A stretch of 36,265 nt of DNA from CAZIGM01 sp964538675. GTDB lineage: Bacteria > Bacillota > Bacilli > Tepidibacillales > Tepidibacillaceae. Location: the NCBI GenBank assembly GCA_964538675.1, contig CAZIGM010000017.1:1-36265 (forward strand), written 5' to 3'. Below the pieces are notes generated by a model. The model searched no databases, had not been told where the DNA came from, and saw only the letters and a program-made list of their open reading frames with translations. Each line of letters opens with the position of its first letter. Within the stretch, counting starts at the first letter, position 1. The position numbers were made by a program, and so were the translations under genes. Positions 1 to 8,660 of the stretch are shown here, piece after piece.

Positions 1-2
1 TA

Positions 3-650
3 GTACCTAAGTATACTTTATTAGATTTATTAGAGAAGCATCTAGAAATATGGGAAATAATAGAGAAAGGAATTAATGGTATACAATTTATTGCAGGTGG
101 ATCTGACTTAGAGAATCTATTTAATCTTACTAGAAATAGTTTTCCATATTTAATTGACCAGTTATCTTTATTAAATGGAAAAATAGATATTCTATTAATA
201 GATACTGGCGCAGGTATAAATCAAGAATCTTTAAAATTATTACTCGCATCAGATGAAGTTTTTATTATTACTACTCCTGAGCCAACATCAATAACAGATT
301 CTTATGCAATGATCAAATTATTAAAGACAAAAAAGAAAGAAGTAAAGATGAATTTGATTATTAACCAAATAGCTAGTGAAAGTGAAGCAAATAGTACAGC
401 AAATAGATTAAAGTTAGTTACAGAAAAATTTTTAAATTCTGAGATTAATATTCTTGGGTACATATATAAAGACGATGTTGTTTCTAAATCTGTAAAATCA
501 CAGATACCTTTTTATGTGAACTATCCTAATAGTAGAGCATCTCGAAATATTAAATTATTAGTTGAACAATATATCAATAATCCTAAAATAGAAGGTACGT
601 CAAGTGGTGTTAAAAACTTTTTAGAAAAATTAACAAAAAATGCATTTTAA
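3..650 (+). CDS. flhG: FlhG/YlxH flagellar MinD-like ATPase (5'-truncated)
   Basis: The reading frame is open from the first bases of the window (frame starting at base 3) to TAA at 648-650, so this is the last ~215 residues of a protein whose start lies outside. The P-loop is therefore missing. A MinD/ParA-type core is visible: the hydrophobic strand ending in DTGAGI (about residues 66-72), followed by the TTPEPTSITDSYA segment typical of FlhG/YlxH. In this family the protein is a membrane-associated ATPase that controls flagellar number and placement together with the SRP-like GTPase FlhF. Position directly before cheB matches the fla/che operon of Bacillus and Clostridia. The ATG at 309 is internal and is not the start. 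Confidence 0.9.
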   Translation, partial: VPKYTLLDLLEKHLEIWEIIEKGINGIQFIAGGSDLENLFNLTRNSFPYLIDQLSLLNGKIDILLIDTGAGINQESLKLLLASDEVFIITTPEPTSITDSYAMIKLLKTKKKEVKMNLIINQIASESEANSTANRLKLVTEKFLNSEINILGYIYKDDVVSKSVKSQIPFYVNYPNSRASRNIKLLVEQYINNPKIEGTSSGVKNFLEKLTKNAF

Positions 651-663
651 ACAAGGTGATAAT

Positions 664-1746
664 GTGGGAAAAATTCGTGTACTAGTTGTAGATGATTCTT
701 ATTTTATGAGAAAATTAATTTCTAATATATTAATAGACAGTGATGATATTGAAGTAATCGATACGGCTAGTGATGGATTAGAGGCTATTAGCAAGGTACA
801 AGCATTATCACCAGATGTAATTACTTTAGATATTGAGATGCCAAAAATAAATGGGCTTGAAGCTCTCAAAGAGATTATGCAAAAAAAACCGACACCTACG
901 ATTGTGTTAAGCAGTTTAACTAAAGATGGTGCAGATACAACAATGCAAGCATTGAATATTGGTGCTTTTGATTTTATTGCTAAACCGTCAAAGAATATTT
1001 TATTAGATATTCAGAAGATAAAAGATGATCTAATTAATAAAATATTAGTAGCCTATAATCAAAAAGAAAATTGGAGAAAACAATGGGTCAAAAAAGATAA
1101 TGAAAGTCAAACAGAGAAAAAAGATACTACATTTGACTTTTCAATTAATAAAAGTGATTATTTACAGGGAATAGTTGCGATTGGAACATCTACAGGAGGA
1201 CCAAAGGCTCTACAAGAGGTTATAGCAAGTCTACCAGAAGATTTACCGTATAGTATATTGATTGTACAACATATGCCTATAGGGTTTACAAAATCATTAG
1301 CAAATAGATTAAATTCAATATCAAAAATTAATGTAATTGAAGCCGAAGACGGTCAAAAAATTATTCATGGTACAGCATATATAGCTCCTGGTAATTATCA
1401 TATGACAATAGAAAAAGGTATTAGTAGTTACCAAATAAAACTAAATCAATCAGATCCAGTCGGCAATCTACGTCCTTCTGTAGATGTTCTTTTCCGGTCT
1501 TTAAAAAATATTAATCTAAATAAAATATTTGTAATTATGACTGGTATGGGAAGTGATGGAACAAATGGAGTGATTGAAGCAAAAGATAAGGAAAATGATA
1601 TATTGATAGCTGAAGACGAAAAATCATGTATAGTATATGGAATGCCAAAATCAGTAATTCAAAAAAGGCTTGCAAATGAGGTTGTTTTATTGAAAGATAT
1701 ATCAAATTCTATAATAAATAATATAAAAAAACAGAGGAGGTGCTAG
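664..1746 (+). CDS. cheB: Protein-glutamate methylesterase / response regulator CheB
   Basis: Chemotaxis adaptation enzyme that removes methyl groups from (and deamidates) receptor glutamates when phosphorylated by CheA. An N-terminal CheY-like receiver has the acidic DDS pair and the phospho-acceptor Asp near residue 56 (ITLDIEMP). A variable linker leads to the C-terminal methylesterase, with the catalytic triad visible as Ser~176 in GTSTGGP, His~203 in QHMP and Asp~298 in GMGSDG. I place the start at GTG 664, giving MGKIRVLVVDDS (360 residues), because AAGGTG at 653-658 is well spaced for it. An upstream in-frame ATG at 640 would overlap flhG by 11 bases and adds eight non-family residues. 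Both conserved domains are intact. Confidence 0.93.
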   Translation: MGKIRVLVVDDSYFMRKLISNILIDSDDIEVIDTASDGLEAISKVQALSPDVITLDIEMPKINGLEALKEIMQKKPTPTIVLSSLTKDGADTTMQALNIGAFDFIAKPSKNILLDIQKIKDDLINKILVAYNQKENWRKQWVKKDNESQTEKKDTTFDFSINKSDYLQGIVAIGTSTGGPKALQEVIASLPEDLPYSILIVQHMPIGFTKSLANRLNSISKINVIEAEDGQKIIHGTAYIAPGNYHMTIEKGISSYQIKLNQSDPVGNLRPSVDVLFRSLKNINLNKIFVIMTGMGSDGTNGVIEAKDKENDILIAEDEKSCIVYGMPKSVIQKRLANEVVLLKDISNSIINNIKKQRRC

Positions 1747-1748
1747 TA

Positions 1749-3722
1749 ATGGATATGAATCAATATTTAGATATTTTTATTGATGAGGCAAAGGAACATT
1801 TAATTAAACTTAATGAATGGCTATTAAAATTGGAAAACGAACCTAATAATATTGACTATATTAACGAAATTTTTCGTTCTGCACATACTTTGAAGGGTTC
1901 AGCGGCAACAATGGGCTTTGAAAATATGGCAACATTAACGCATGAAATGGAAAATCTTTTAGATCTTATAAGAAACAATAAAATAAGTGTAAATGTAGAG
2001 ATTATAGATATTATCTTTAATTGTTTAGACTTATTAGATAAAATGGTTAACTCAATTATTACTAATGGTAATGATGATATTAATTCAATTAATGTTATAA
2101 ATATGCTAGAAAAGGTTTCTAATATTTCGACTTCTAATACTTTTTCATTGAAAGAAAGTTTTGATAATGAAAAATTCGATTATGATCAATATGAGTCAAC
2201 AATTATTAAGCAGTCACTTCAAAGTGGTTATTTTATCAATAAAATTGTTGTAAGTATAGATGAAGAGGCAGTACTTAAGTCAGTTAGAGTATTTATGGTT
2301 TTGAATGAAATGGAGAAGTATGGAGAGGTATTAAAAACTAATCCACCTATTGAAATACTCGAAAATGAGGAATTCGGTAGTGGATTTGCATTGATTCTCA
2401 TAACTAAAGAGAAGGAAGAAAATATTATTAATGTAATTAGAAATATATCTGAGATAAAATCTGTGAATATTACGCCAATTACTACCGATGACTTAAAAAT
2501 AAAAGGTAATAAAAACAATATTGATAGCACGAATCTTAAGAACGATGATACTATTTCATCTATGAAATTCCTTAACAAAATGGTTCGAGTGGATATTGAC
2601 AGGCTTGATGAGTTGATGAATTTATTTAGTGAATTAATTATTGATCGTGGACGTTTAGAAAAACTAGCTAGTGATATTAAGAATAATGAACTATCAGAAA
2701 TCGTTCAACATGTTAATCGAATTACTACTGATTTACAAACTAATATTTTAAATTTACGAATGGTACAAGTTGAACAAGTATTTAATCGTTTTCCAAGAAT
2801 GATACGTGATTTGTCTAAAGAATTGAATAAAAAGGTGAATTTAAATATAATTGGTGCTGAGACTGAATTAGATAGAACAGTTGTTGATGAAATTGGGGAT
2901 CCTTTAGTACATATATTACGAAATGCTGTTGATCATGGATTAGAATCAACACAAACTAGATTAAAAAGCAATAAGTCTGAAAATGGCAATATTACTTTAA
3001 AGGCTTATCAAAGTGGAAATAATATCTTTATCGAAATTTATGATGATGGTACAGGTATTGACATTGATAATATTTTAGAAAAAGCTATTAATAAAGGTAT
3101 TATTACCTCAGACGAATTACATAATTATACAAAAGATCAAGCATATAGCATATTATTTAAAGCAGGATTTAGTACCTCAAAGGAAGTTACCGATGTTTCA
3201 GGTCGTGGTGTTGGATTAGATGTAGTTAAAGGAAAGATTGAATCTTTGGGTGGCTTAATTTCAATTGATTCCGAATTAGGAAAAGGAACAACGTTTACTA
3301 TTCAATTACCTTTAACCTTATCAATTATTTCTTCGATGTTAGTAAAAGTTCAAGATGAGAAATATGCTATTCCATTAAGTTCAATTATTGAAACCGCTGT
3401 ATATAGTAGAAATGATATAATGCATGCACAAGGGCAAGAAGTTATTGATTTTAGAGGCAAAATAGTTCCGATTATATATTTAAAGAAAGTCTTCAATATA
3501 CCGGTTACAATAGAACATGATAAAGATGATATTGCAATAGTAATTGTTAAAAAGAAGGACAAAATTGCAGGCATAGTTGTAGAATCATTTATTGGACAAC
3601 AAGAAATTGTTTTAAAATCGTTTGGTGAATATTTAAAACAAGTATTTGCAATATCTGGTGCTACAATATTAGGTGATGGTCAAGTTGCATTAATAATAGA
3701 TACCAATGCTTTAATTAAATAG
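1749..3722 (+). CDS. cheA: Chemotaxis histidine kinase CheA
   Basis: Central kinase of the chemoreceptor array; it phosphorylates CheY and CheB. Visible in order: an HPt domain with the phosphorylated His~46 in AHTLKGSAATMGF; a P2-like region (about 145-250); a dimerisation region (about 270-345); a GHKL ATPase with the N box HILRNAVDHGL (~387-398), DDGTGIDI (~431-438) and GRGVGLDVV (~485); and a C-terminal CheW-like domain (~520-657). Length (657) is normal for a Gram-positive CheA. The start at ATG 1749 is chosen because GGAGG at 1736-1740 lies 8 bases upstream. This leaves a 2-base gap after cheB, whereas the GTG at 1740 would lie inside the Shine-Dalgarno sequence. Confidence 0.95.
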   Translation: MDMNQYLDIFIDEAKEHLIKLNEWLLKLENEPNNIDYINEIFRSAHTLKGSAATMGFENMATLTHEMENLLDLIRNNKISVNVEIIDIIFNCLDLLDKMVNSIITNGNDDINSINVINMLEKVSNISTSNTFSLKESFDNEKFDYDQYESTIIKQSLQSGYFINKIVVSIDEEAVLKSVRVFMVLNEMEKYGEVLKTNPPIEILENEEFGSGFALILITKEKEENIINVIRNISEIKSVNITPITTDDLKIKGNKNNIDSTNLKNDDTISSMKFLNKMVRVDIDRLDELMNLFSELIIDRGRLEKLASDIKNNELSEIVQHVNRITTDLQTNILNLRMVQVEQVFNRFPRMIRDLSKELNKKVNLNIIGAETELDRTVVDEIGDPLVHILRNAVDHGLESTQTRLKSNKSENGNITLKAYQSGNNIFIEIYDDGTGIDIDNILEKAINKGIITSDELHNYTKDQAYSILFKAGFSTSKEVTDVSGRGVGLDVVKGKIESLGGLISIDSELGKGTTFTIQLPLTLSIISSMLVKVQDEKYAIPLSSIIETAVYSRNDIMHAQGQEVIDFRGKIVPIIYLKKVFNIPVTIEHDKDDIAIVIVKKKDKIAGIVVESFIGQQEIVLKSFGEYLKQVFAISGATILGDGQVALIIDTNALIK

Positions 3723-3733
3723 GAGGTAGTTAA

Positions 3734-4216
3734 ATGCCTAAGGGAAGAGAACATATTGACGAGGAAAAAAAAGTTATAGTCTTTAAGTTAAAGAATGAGG
3801 AATATGGAGTTGACGTTACACAAGTTAAATCTATTGAACGAATGGAACATATTACTAGAGTCCCAAATACCCCCCCATTTGTTAAAGGTGTAATAAATTT
3901 AAGAGGCGTCGTTATTCCAATTATAGATCTGAGAAAAAGGTTCGGGTTTGATATTAAGGATTATAATGAACAAACTAGAATTATAATTGTTAATGTTGAT
4001 GAAATGGAAGTTGGGCTGATAGTAGATGCAGCTAATGACGTAATTGACATTTCATTAAGTGCTATTGAACCCCCTCCAAAAGTAGTCGGTGGCGTTGAAT
4101 CTGAGTATTTGAGCGGTGTTGCAAAAATAACTGATCGTCTGTTAGTACTATTAAATTTAAATAAAGTTTTAAATCCTAATGAAGTAAAAGAATTAGAAAA
4201 ATTCGGGATGGAATAA
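3734..4216 (+). CDS. cheW: Chemotaxis coupling protein CheW
   Basis: A 160-residue, single-domain CheW that bridges CheA to chemoreceptors at the cell-pole array. The signature segments are present: VIVFKLKNEEYGVDV near the N terminus, then TRVPNTPPFVKGVINLRG and PIIDLRKRFG in the middle. AGGAGG at 3721-3726 precedes the ATG. The last base of its TAA is the first base of the cheC ATG, so the two genes are probably translationally coupled. Nothing is unusual in the sequence. Confidence 0.94.
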   Translation: MPKGREHIDEEKKVIVFKLKNEEYGVDVTQVKSIERMEHITRVPNTPPFVKGVINLRGVVIPIIDLRKRFGFDIKDYNEQTRIIIVNVDEMEVGLIVDAANDVIDISLSAIEPPPKVVGGVESEYLSGVAKITDRLLVLLNLNKVLNPNEVKELEKFGME

Positions 4217-4839
4217 TGGAATTTAATATTGATAAAATAAAAGATACACAACTTGATATACTTAAAGAAATAGGTAATATTGGAGCAGGACACGCTGCAA
4301 CAGCTTTATCTAAAATAGTTCAAAAGCAAATAGATATGAAAGTACCAAAAGTTAAGATGATACAACTATCTGAATTTGAAGAAATAATTGGCGGAGAGGA
4401 TAAAGTTGTAGTTGGAATCTTCTTAAGATTAGAAGGGGATATTAAAGGTAATATATTCTATACTATGCCTGTTTCAACTGCGAAAAATTTATTGAAGAAA
4501 TTATTAAATGCTGAAGTTGATGATAATAGTGAGTTTTCTGAGTTAGAAATATCGGCCATACATGAATTCGGAAATATTTTAGCTGGCTCATATATTTCGT
4601 CACTAGCTGATTTTACTAAACTATCGATTTATCCTTCAGTTCCTTCAATGACAATTGATTTAGCAAACGCTATTCTTAGTTTTGGCTTAATAACAATTTG
4701 TCAAGTTAGTGATGTTGCTATATTAATAGATACTAGATTTCAAGAAGGAGAAGAATATATAGAAGGTCAATTTTTTCTAATCCCTGATCCTGAAGCGTAT
4801 GCTACATTGTTTTCTTCTTTAGGGGTACCTTTAATATGA
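4216..4839 (+). CDS. cheC: CheY-P phosphatase CheC
   Basis: CheC dephosphorylates CheY-P and is paired with CheD in the adaptation system of Bacillus-type chemotaxis. The family active-site pattern D/S-x3-E-x2-N-x22-P can be read twice. The first has D14, E18 and N21 (in KEIGNIGAGHAATAL) and P44. The second has S~113, E~117 and N~120 (in HEFGNILAG) with a Pro 23 residues after that Asn. Both catalytic centres of a two-site CheC are therefore intact. Length (207) is normal. The start overlaps the cheW stop by one base and the stop overlaps the cheD start by four (ATGA), which fits coordinated expression. Confidence 0.94.
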   Translation: MEFNIDKIKDTQLDILKEIGNIGAGHAATALSKIVQKQIDMKVPKVKMIQLSEFEEIIGGEDKVVVGIFLRLEGDIKGNIFYTMPVSTAKNLLKKLLNAEVDDNSEFSELEISAIHEFGNILAGSYISSLADFTKLSIYPSVPSMTIDLANAILSFGLITICQVSDVAILIDTRFQEGEEYIEGQFFLIPDPEAYATLFSSLGVPLI

Positions 4840-5336
4840 ATGTGAATGTAATTAATATAGTTAAAGTTAGTATTGCAGATTTAAATATAGCTATTGCTCC
4901 TGATAAAATAAAAACTATTGGATTAGGGTCGTGTATAGGAATTGTATTATATGATAATAAAAAAAAGATTGCAGGTTTAGCACATATAATGCTTCCCACA
5001 TTAGATAATAGAAATAAAGAAAATGTTAATAGAGCTAAATATGCGAATACTGCAGTATCAGTATTGTTAGAAAAAATGGAGAAAACCGGAGCTTTTAGAA
5101 GTAATATTATTGCCAAGATTGCTGGTGGTTCACAGATGTTTAATTTCACACCATCAAATGATTTATTAAATATTGGATCCAGAAATATTGAAGCAACAAA
5201 AAAAACATTATTAGAACATAAAATACCTTTAATTGCTGAGGATACTGGTGGAAATATTGGTAGAACAATTGAATTCGATTCATCCACTGGATTGTTATTA
5301 ATTAAAACTGCTAAACAGGGTGTAAAAGAGATATGA
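4836..5336 (+). CDS. cheD: Chemoreceptor glutamine deamidase CheD
   Basis: CheD deamidates glutamines of methyl-accepting chemotaxis proteins and binds CheC. The catalytic residues known for the family can be assigned by spacing: Cys33 in GLGSCIGIVLYD, His50 in AGLAHIMLP, and Thr27 six residues before the Cys. The C-His distance of 17 equals that in characterised CheD. The segment AKIAGGSQMF is also typical. Length is 166 residues. It overlaps cheC by 4 bases (ATGA) and the next small membrane-protein gene by 4 bases. Confidence 0.94.
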   Translation: MNVNVINIVKVSIADLNIAIAPDKIKTIGLGSCIGIVLYDNKKKIAGLAHIMLPTLDNRNKENVNRAKYANTAVSVLLEKMEKTGAFRSNIIAKIAGGSQMFNFTPSNDLLNIGSRNIEATKKTLLEHKIPLIAEDTGGNIGRTIEFDSSTGLLLIKTAKQGVKEI

Positions 5337-5662
5337 TGCTGATAAAATGGAAAAAGTTTGCAACATTACTAGGAGGAGTTTCATTTTTAATAGTATTTCT
5401 GTTTAATTTACGAGTTAATTTATTTTGGACATCCTTTTTAAGAGGAATTATTTCTTTTTTTGTATTCTTTTTATTAGGTGTTTTAATACATATTAGTTTA
5501 TATTTTAGTTTAAAAAATACTGATAATAAAGGAACAAATATAGATTTACAATCTTCTAATAACGACAACTTGAATTTTGATGAAATCTATAATACATCTA
5601 AAGATGACGATTTTAAACCATTAGAATTTAAAAAAATTAAATCAACAAATTTAGAGAAGTAA
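5333..5662 (+). CDS. Small membrane protein between cheD and sigD, function unknown
   Basis: I do not recognise a named family. The 109-residue product has a short basic N terminus (MLIKWKK), two predicted membrane helices (about 9-27 and 36-59), and a polar, Asn/Asp/Lys-rich C-terminal tail (60-109) likely in the cytoplasm given the positive N terminus. Its ATG overlaps the cheD stop by 4 bases (ATGA), so it is translated as part of the che operon. Small membrane proteins at this place occur in other flagellated Bacillota, so the gene is probably real. A role linked to flagella or to the following sigma factor is only an inference from position. Confidence 0.7.
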   Translation: MMLIKWKKFATLLGGVSFLIVFLFNLRVNLFWTSFLRGIISFFVFFLLGVLIHISLYFSLKNTDNKGTNIDLQSSNNDNLNFDEIYNTSKDDDFKPLEFKKIKSTNLEK

Positions 5663-5695
5663 TTATGTAAAAGTTTAAAGGGTAGGTGTCATCAT

Positions 5696-6466
5696 ATGAG
5701 AAGTCAACAACAACTGGACATAAATGATTTATGGCAATTGTGGAGTGAAAATAATGATGAAAGCGCTTATCAACAATTAGTAGAAAACTATATTGGGCTT
5801 GTTGATCAAGTTGCAAAAAAAATAATTCCGAATATGTCTAGTCAAGTTACTTTTGATGAATTAAAAAGTAGTGGAATGATTGGTTTTTTAGATGCATTAA
5901 AGAAATTCGATTATAAAAGAGGTTTACAATTTGAGACTTATGCTACCTTGCGTATTAGAGGCTCTATTCTTGATGGTTTACGTGAAAATGATTGGATTCC
6001 TCGTTCAATTAGAGAAAAATCTAAAAAATTAGAAAAGGCATATCACGAATTAGAACAAAAGTATTTAAGGTCTGTTACTGATTTAGAAGTAATGAACTTT
6101 ATGGGAATGGAAGAAAAAGAGTTTTATCTTAGCCTACAAGAAACGTCATACATGAATTATCTGTCTTTAGACGAATCAATAGATGATGACCATGAAATTA
6201 CTCGTACATCTTTATTGCCAGATTATACTGATATTATTGACGAGAAAATAAATAAAGATCATGAAAAAGAGATTTTAACAAATGCCATTAATCGTTTGCC
6301 GGAGAAAGAAAAATTAGTTGTTTCATTATATTATTATGAAGAACTTAATTTGACTGAGATTTCTGAAATTATGAATTTATCTACTTCAAGAATTTCGCAA
6401 TTACATACAAAAGCAATATATAGATTAAGAGGATCGTTAGGTAGACAGAAAAAAAATCTTTTTTAG
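5696..6466 (+). CDS. sigD: RNA polymerase sigma factor of the FliA/SigD/WhiG type
   Basis: Alternative sigma factor for late flagellar, chemotaxis and autolysin genes. Region 2 is seen in YIGLVDQVAKKI and in FDYKRGLQFETYATLRIRGS, the canonical FliA core-binding and -10 recognition stretch. DGLRENDWIPRSIREKSK follows as in SigD. Region 4 ends in a helix-turn-helix, LNLTEISEIMNLSTSRISQLHTKA. Length is 256 residues, as in B. subtilis SigD. A GGGTAGGTG Shine-Dalgarno precedes the ATG. Its place at the end of the che genes is the standard Bacillota arrangement. No separate promoter or anti-sigma gene (flgM) is visible nearby. Confidence 0.93.
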   Translation: MRSQQQLDINDLWQLWSENNDESAYQQLVENYIGLVDQVAKKIIPNMSSQVTFDELKSSGMIGFLDALKKFDYKRGLQFETYATLRIRGSILDGLRENDWIPRSIREKSKKLEKAYHELEQKYLRSVTDLEVMNFMGMEEKEFYLSLQETSYMNYLSLDESIDDDHEITRTSLLPDYTDIIDEKINKDHEKEILTNAINRLPEKEKLVVSLYYYEELNLTEISEIMNLSTSRISQLHTKAIYRLRGSLGRQKKNLF

Positions 6467-6484
6467 AAAGAAGGTGAGAGTTTT

Positions 6485-7897
6485 ATGGAAATAGATAGTG
6501 TTGAAGATTTATCAAATATTATTAATGTTTCCATATTAGATTCAGGTTTCAGAGCTGTATTAAACATTAGTGACGAAGAGCCAGTGGAAGGTAAGTTATC
6601 TTATGACAAATTGATTGAATTTCTAAAGAAAAAAAATGTAGATTTCGGATTAAATGAGATTAAACTTAAAGATATTTGTGATCATCCTAAAGAATACATC
6701 GGAATAGAAGAGGAAATTGCTAGAGGTTTAATGCCTACTAATGGAAAAGATGGTTGGATTGATTGGAAAGTAAAAATCAAATCTAATGAAGGACCAAAAC
6801 TATTAGAAAATGGTAGTGTTGATTATCATAATTTAAACAAAATAATTAATATTAAAAAAGGTGACCTGTTAGCTATTAAAATACCTGGTACAAAAGGGAT
6901 TCCAGGGAAAAGTATAAGCAGTAAGGATATAGCCGCTAAAAATGGGAAGGATGTTCTATTCAAGGTAGGTAAGAATGTATTAATAAATCCTAACAAAGAC
7001 AAGCTTTATGCAGGTATTGACGGACAATTAGTATTTACAGATAAAGATAAAATAAATATCTTTCCTATATATGAAGTTGTTGGGGATGTAGATTTTGGAA
7101 TTGGTAATATTGATTTTGTAGGTACTGTTATAGTGAAAGGTAATGTTCCAGATGGGTTTAAGATAAGAGCAGATGGAGAAATTAAGGTTTATGGAAACGT
7201 AGATGGTGCGGAGTTAATAGCTGAAGGTGATATCTATATTCAACATGGTATAATAGGACATAATAAATCATCAGTTGATACAAAAGGGAAATTGACTGTT
7301 GCATTTATTCTAGATTCAGATGTAAAGGCTAGTGATGAAATTATAGTATCCAAAAGTATAATGCATAGTATTGTATCCTCAGGCGACAAGGTAGTATGTC
7401 AAAGTGATAAAGGAATTATTGTGGGTGGTGAAATTCACGCAGCTAACTCGGTTGTAGCAAAATGTATTGGTAATGAACATACAACTATGACAATAATTGA
7501 AGTAGGAATTAATCAAGCGTTAAAAAATGAAATGAGAGAAAATCGTAAAGAGAAGAAAGAATTAGATATAATATTAGATAAAATTGAAAAAGGTTTATTG
7601 TTATTTAATAAAATGGAAAACGAAAATGGTATGTTAAATCCAGAAAAAAAAGAGATGAAAGAGGAATTTCTAAAACAAAGTGTGATTATAAAGAAAAAAG
7701 TTAAAGAGATTAAAGAGAGAGAATTTCTAATTGATGAAAAATTAAAGGAAATTAAAAACGCTAATATTGAAGTGAAAGACATTATATATCCTGGTGTAAA
7801 AATTATTATTGGAAAAACTGTGAAATTTATTAAAGAAGAAATAAAATACGCTAAATTCGTTCTTGATGATAATGAAGATATTATAATTATGAAATAA
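6485..7897 (+). CDS. FapA (DUF342) family protein
   Basis: A 470-residue DUF342/FapA protein. Hallmarks are GWIDWKVKIKS followed by a stretch up to AIKIPGTKGIPGKSI (about residues 85-140), then a long beta-rich, repetitive segment with many V/I-x-G turns (about 195-350). This looks like a parallel beta-helix with the family motif GEIHAANSVVAKCIGN. A charged coiled coil (about 345-430, rich in Lys/Glu) precedes the C-terminal strands. Members often follow sigD in motile Bacillota, but a biochemical function has not been settled; polymer-forming or cell-surface roles have been proposed. An AAGGTGAGAG Shine-Dalgarno lies before ATG 6485. Confidence 0.8.
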   Translation: MEIDSVEDLSNIINVSILDSGFRAVLNISDEEPVEGKLSYDKLIEFLKKKNVDFGLNEIKLKDICDHPKEYIGIEEEIARGLMPTNGKDGWIDWKVKIKSNEGPKLLENGSVDYHNLNKIINIKKGDLLAIKIPGTKGIPGKSISSKDIAAKNGKDVLFKVGKNVLINPNKDKLYAGIDGQLVFTDKDKINIFPIYEVVGDVDFGIGNIDFVGTVIVKGNVPDGFKIRADGEIKVYGNVDGAELIAEGDIYIQHGIIGHNKSSVDTKGKLTVAFILDSDVKASDEIIVSKSIMHSIVSSGDKVVCQSDKGIIVGGEIHAANSVVAKCIGNEHTTMTIIEVGINQALKNEMRENRKEKKELDIILDKIEKGLLLFNKMENENGMLNPEKKEMKEEFLKQSVIIKKKVKEIKEREFLIDEKLKEIKNANIEVKDIIYPGVKIIIGKTVKFIKEEIKYAKFVLDDNEDIIIMK

Positions 7898-7915
7898 GTT
7901 TTAAGGGGGATACAG

Positions 7916-8173
7916 ATGAGTTTTAAATTTATTGAATTACAACTTTCAATGCCTAAAACTCAAGAACTTGGTAAACTTCAAGGACATATGCATCAAAGAA
8001 CAAATATAGAGCAAGGTTTATTAACGAGTCAATTAAAGAGGACAGAAATAGAAAGAAGAAAAAAAACGCAAAAAAGTGAAAAGACTAACTTGCATGGTGA
8101 GAACACAATGAATAAGCCAAAATCTCCTATAGAACGTGAATATAAAGGTTATTTTGTTGACATAGAAGTATAA
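7916..8173 (+). CDS. Short conserved hypothetical protein downstream of fapA
   Basis: An 85-residue soluble protein with no membrane segment. The N terminus (FIELQLSMPKTQELGKLQG) matches my memory of a small family that follows DUF342 genes in spore-forming Bacilli, with a pattern like IxxQxxxPxTxExGKxQ. The middle is a charged, probably helical Lys/Arg-rich segment and the C terminus ends in YKGYFVDIEV, again family-like. A strong AAGGGGGATAC Shine-Dalgarno precedes the ATG and the gap to fapA is 18 bases. Function is unknown. Position suggests expression with the late fla/che genes. Confidence 0.7.
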   Translation: MSFKFIELQLSMPKTQELGKLQGHMHQRTNIEQGLLTSQLKRTEIERRKKTQKSEKTNLHGENTMNKPKSPIEREYKGYFVDIEV

Positions 8174-8207
8174 TATATAAAATTTAAAGAAATTGGTGTG
8201 ATTTATT

Positions 8208-8660
8208 ATGGATAATGTTTTGTTACAATTAATATTTATTTGTGTAGGTATTATATTAATAGTTATTGCTTTATTTAGACCTAAAAAGACATCTGACTTA
8301 GAAGAGATGATAGAAAAAATGTTTGAAGATTTTATTATGCAAATAGATATAGAGAATGAAGATATGATAAATAAAATAAAACAAACAACACAAAATAAAA
8401 TTCCCCAAGAAATAGTAGTTAAAATTAATTTTTTAGAACAAAAAATAAACAAACTTGAACAAGAGTTAAATAATAATGTATCTATAAAAAATGAAACAGA
8501 AAATGATACATCCCATGCTGCTAATCAGAAATATATTGATGTATTGAAGCTACACAAAGCTGGATATGATATTGAGGAAATAGTTAATAAAACTCTTGTT
8601 AGTCATGCGGAAGTTAAATTTATTTTAGAATTAAGTAAGAAGGATTTTAAATATGTTTAA
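8208..8660 (+). CDS. SwrB/YlxL-like membrane-anchored protein
   Basis: A 150-residue protein with one N-terminal membrane helix (about 5-22), a basic stop-transfer (RPKK), a coiled-coil-like middle (about 30-95) and a C-terminal putative helix-turn-helix from KYIDVLKLHKAGYDIEEIV to about 145. The architecture (N-terminal anchor, coiled coil, C-terminal HTH-like element) and the position between sigD and rpsB match SwrB/YlxL of Bacillus, which helps activate the flagellar export apparatus and swarming. Sequence identity to SwrB cannot be judged here, so the name is by architecture and synteny. Its end overlaps the next gene by 8 bases. Confidence 0.65.
   Translation: MDNVLLQLIFICVGIILIVIALFRPKKTSDLEEMIEKMFEDFIMQIDIENEDMINKIKQTTQNKIPQEIVVKINFLEQKINKLEQELNNNVSIKNETENDTSHAANQKYIDVLKLHKAGYDIEEIVNKTLVSHAEVKFILELSKKDFKYV

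Noticed and set aside
309..650. Independent 113-residue gene starting at ATG 309
   Set aside because: The frame is open from base 3 and the upstream residues continue the FlhG fold, so this is the 3' part of flhG.
2228..2578. Minus-strand open frames (here, and at 3350-3574, 3961-4293, 4802-5287, 8033-8452, 19350-19556, 32316-32606 and others)
   Set aside because: All lie opposite well-supported genes, have biased hydrophobic or Ser/Phe-rich composition expected from antisense AT-rich DNA, and lack ribosome-binding sites.
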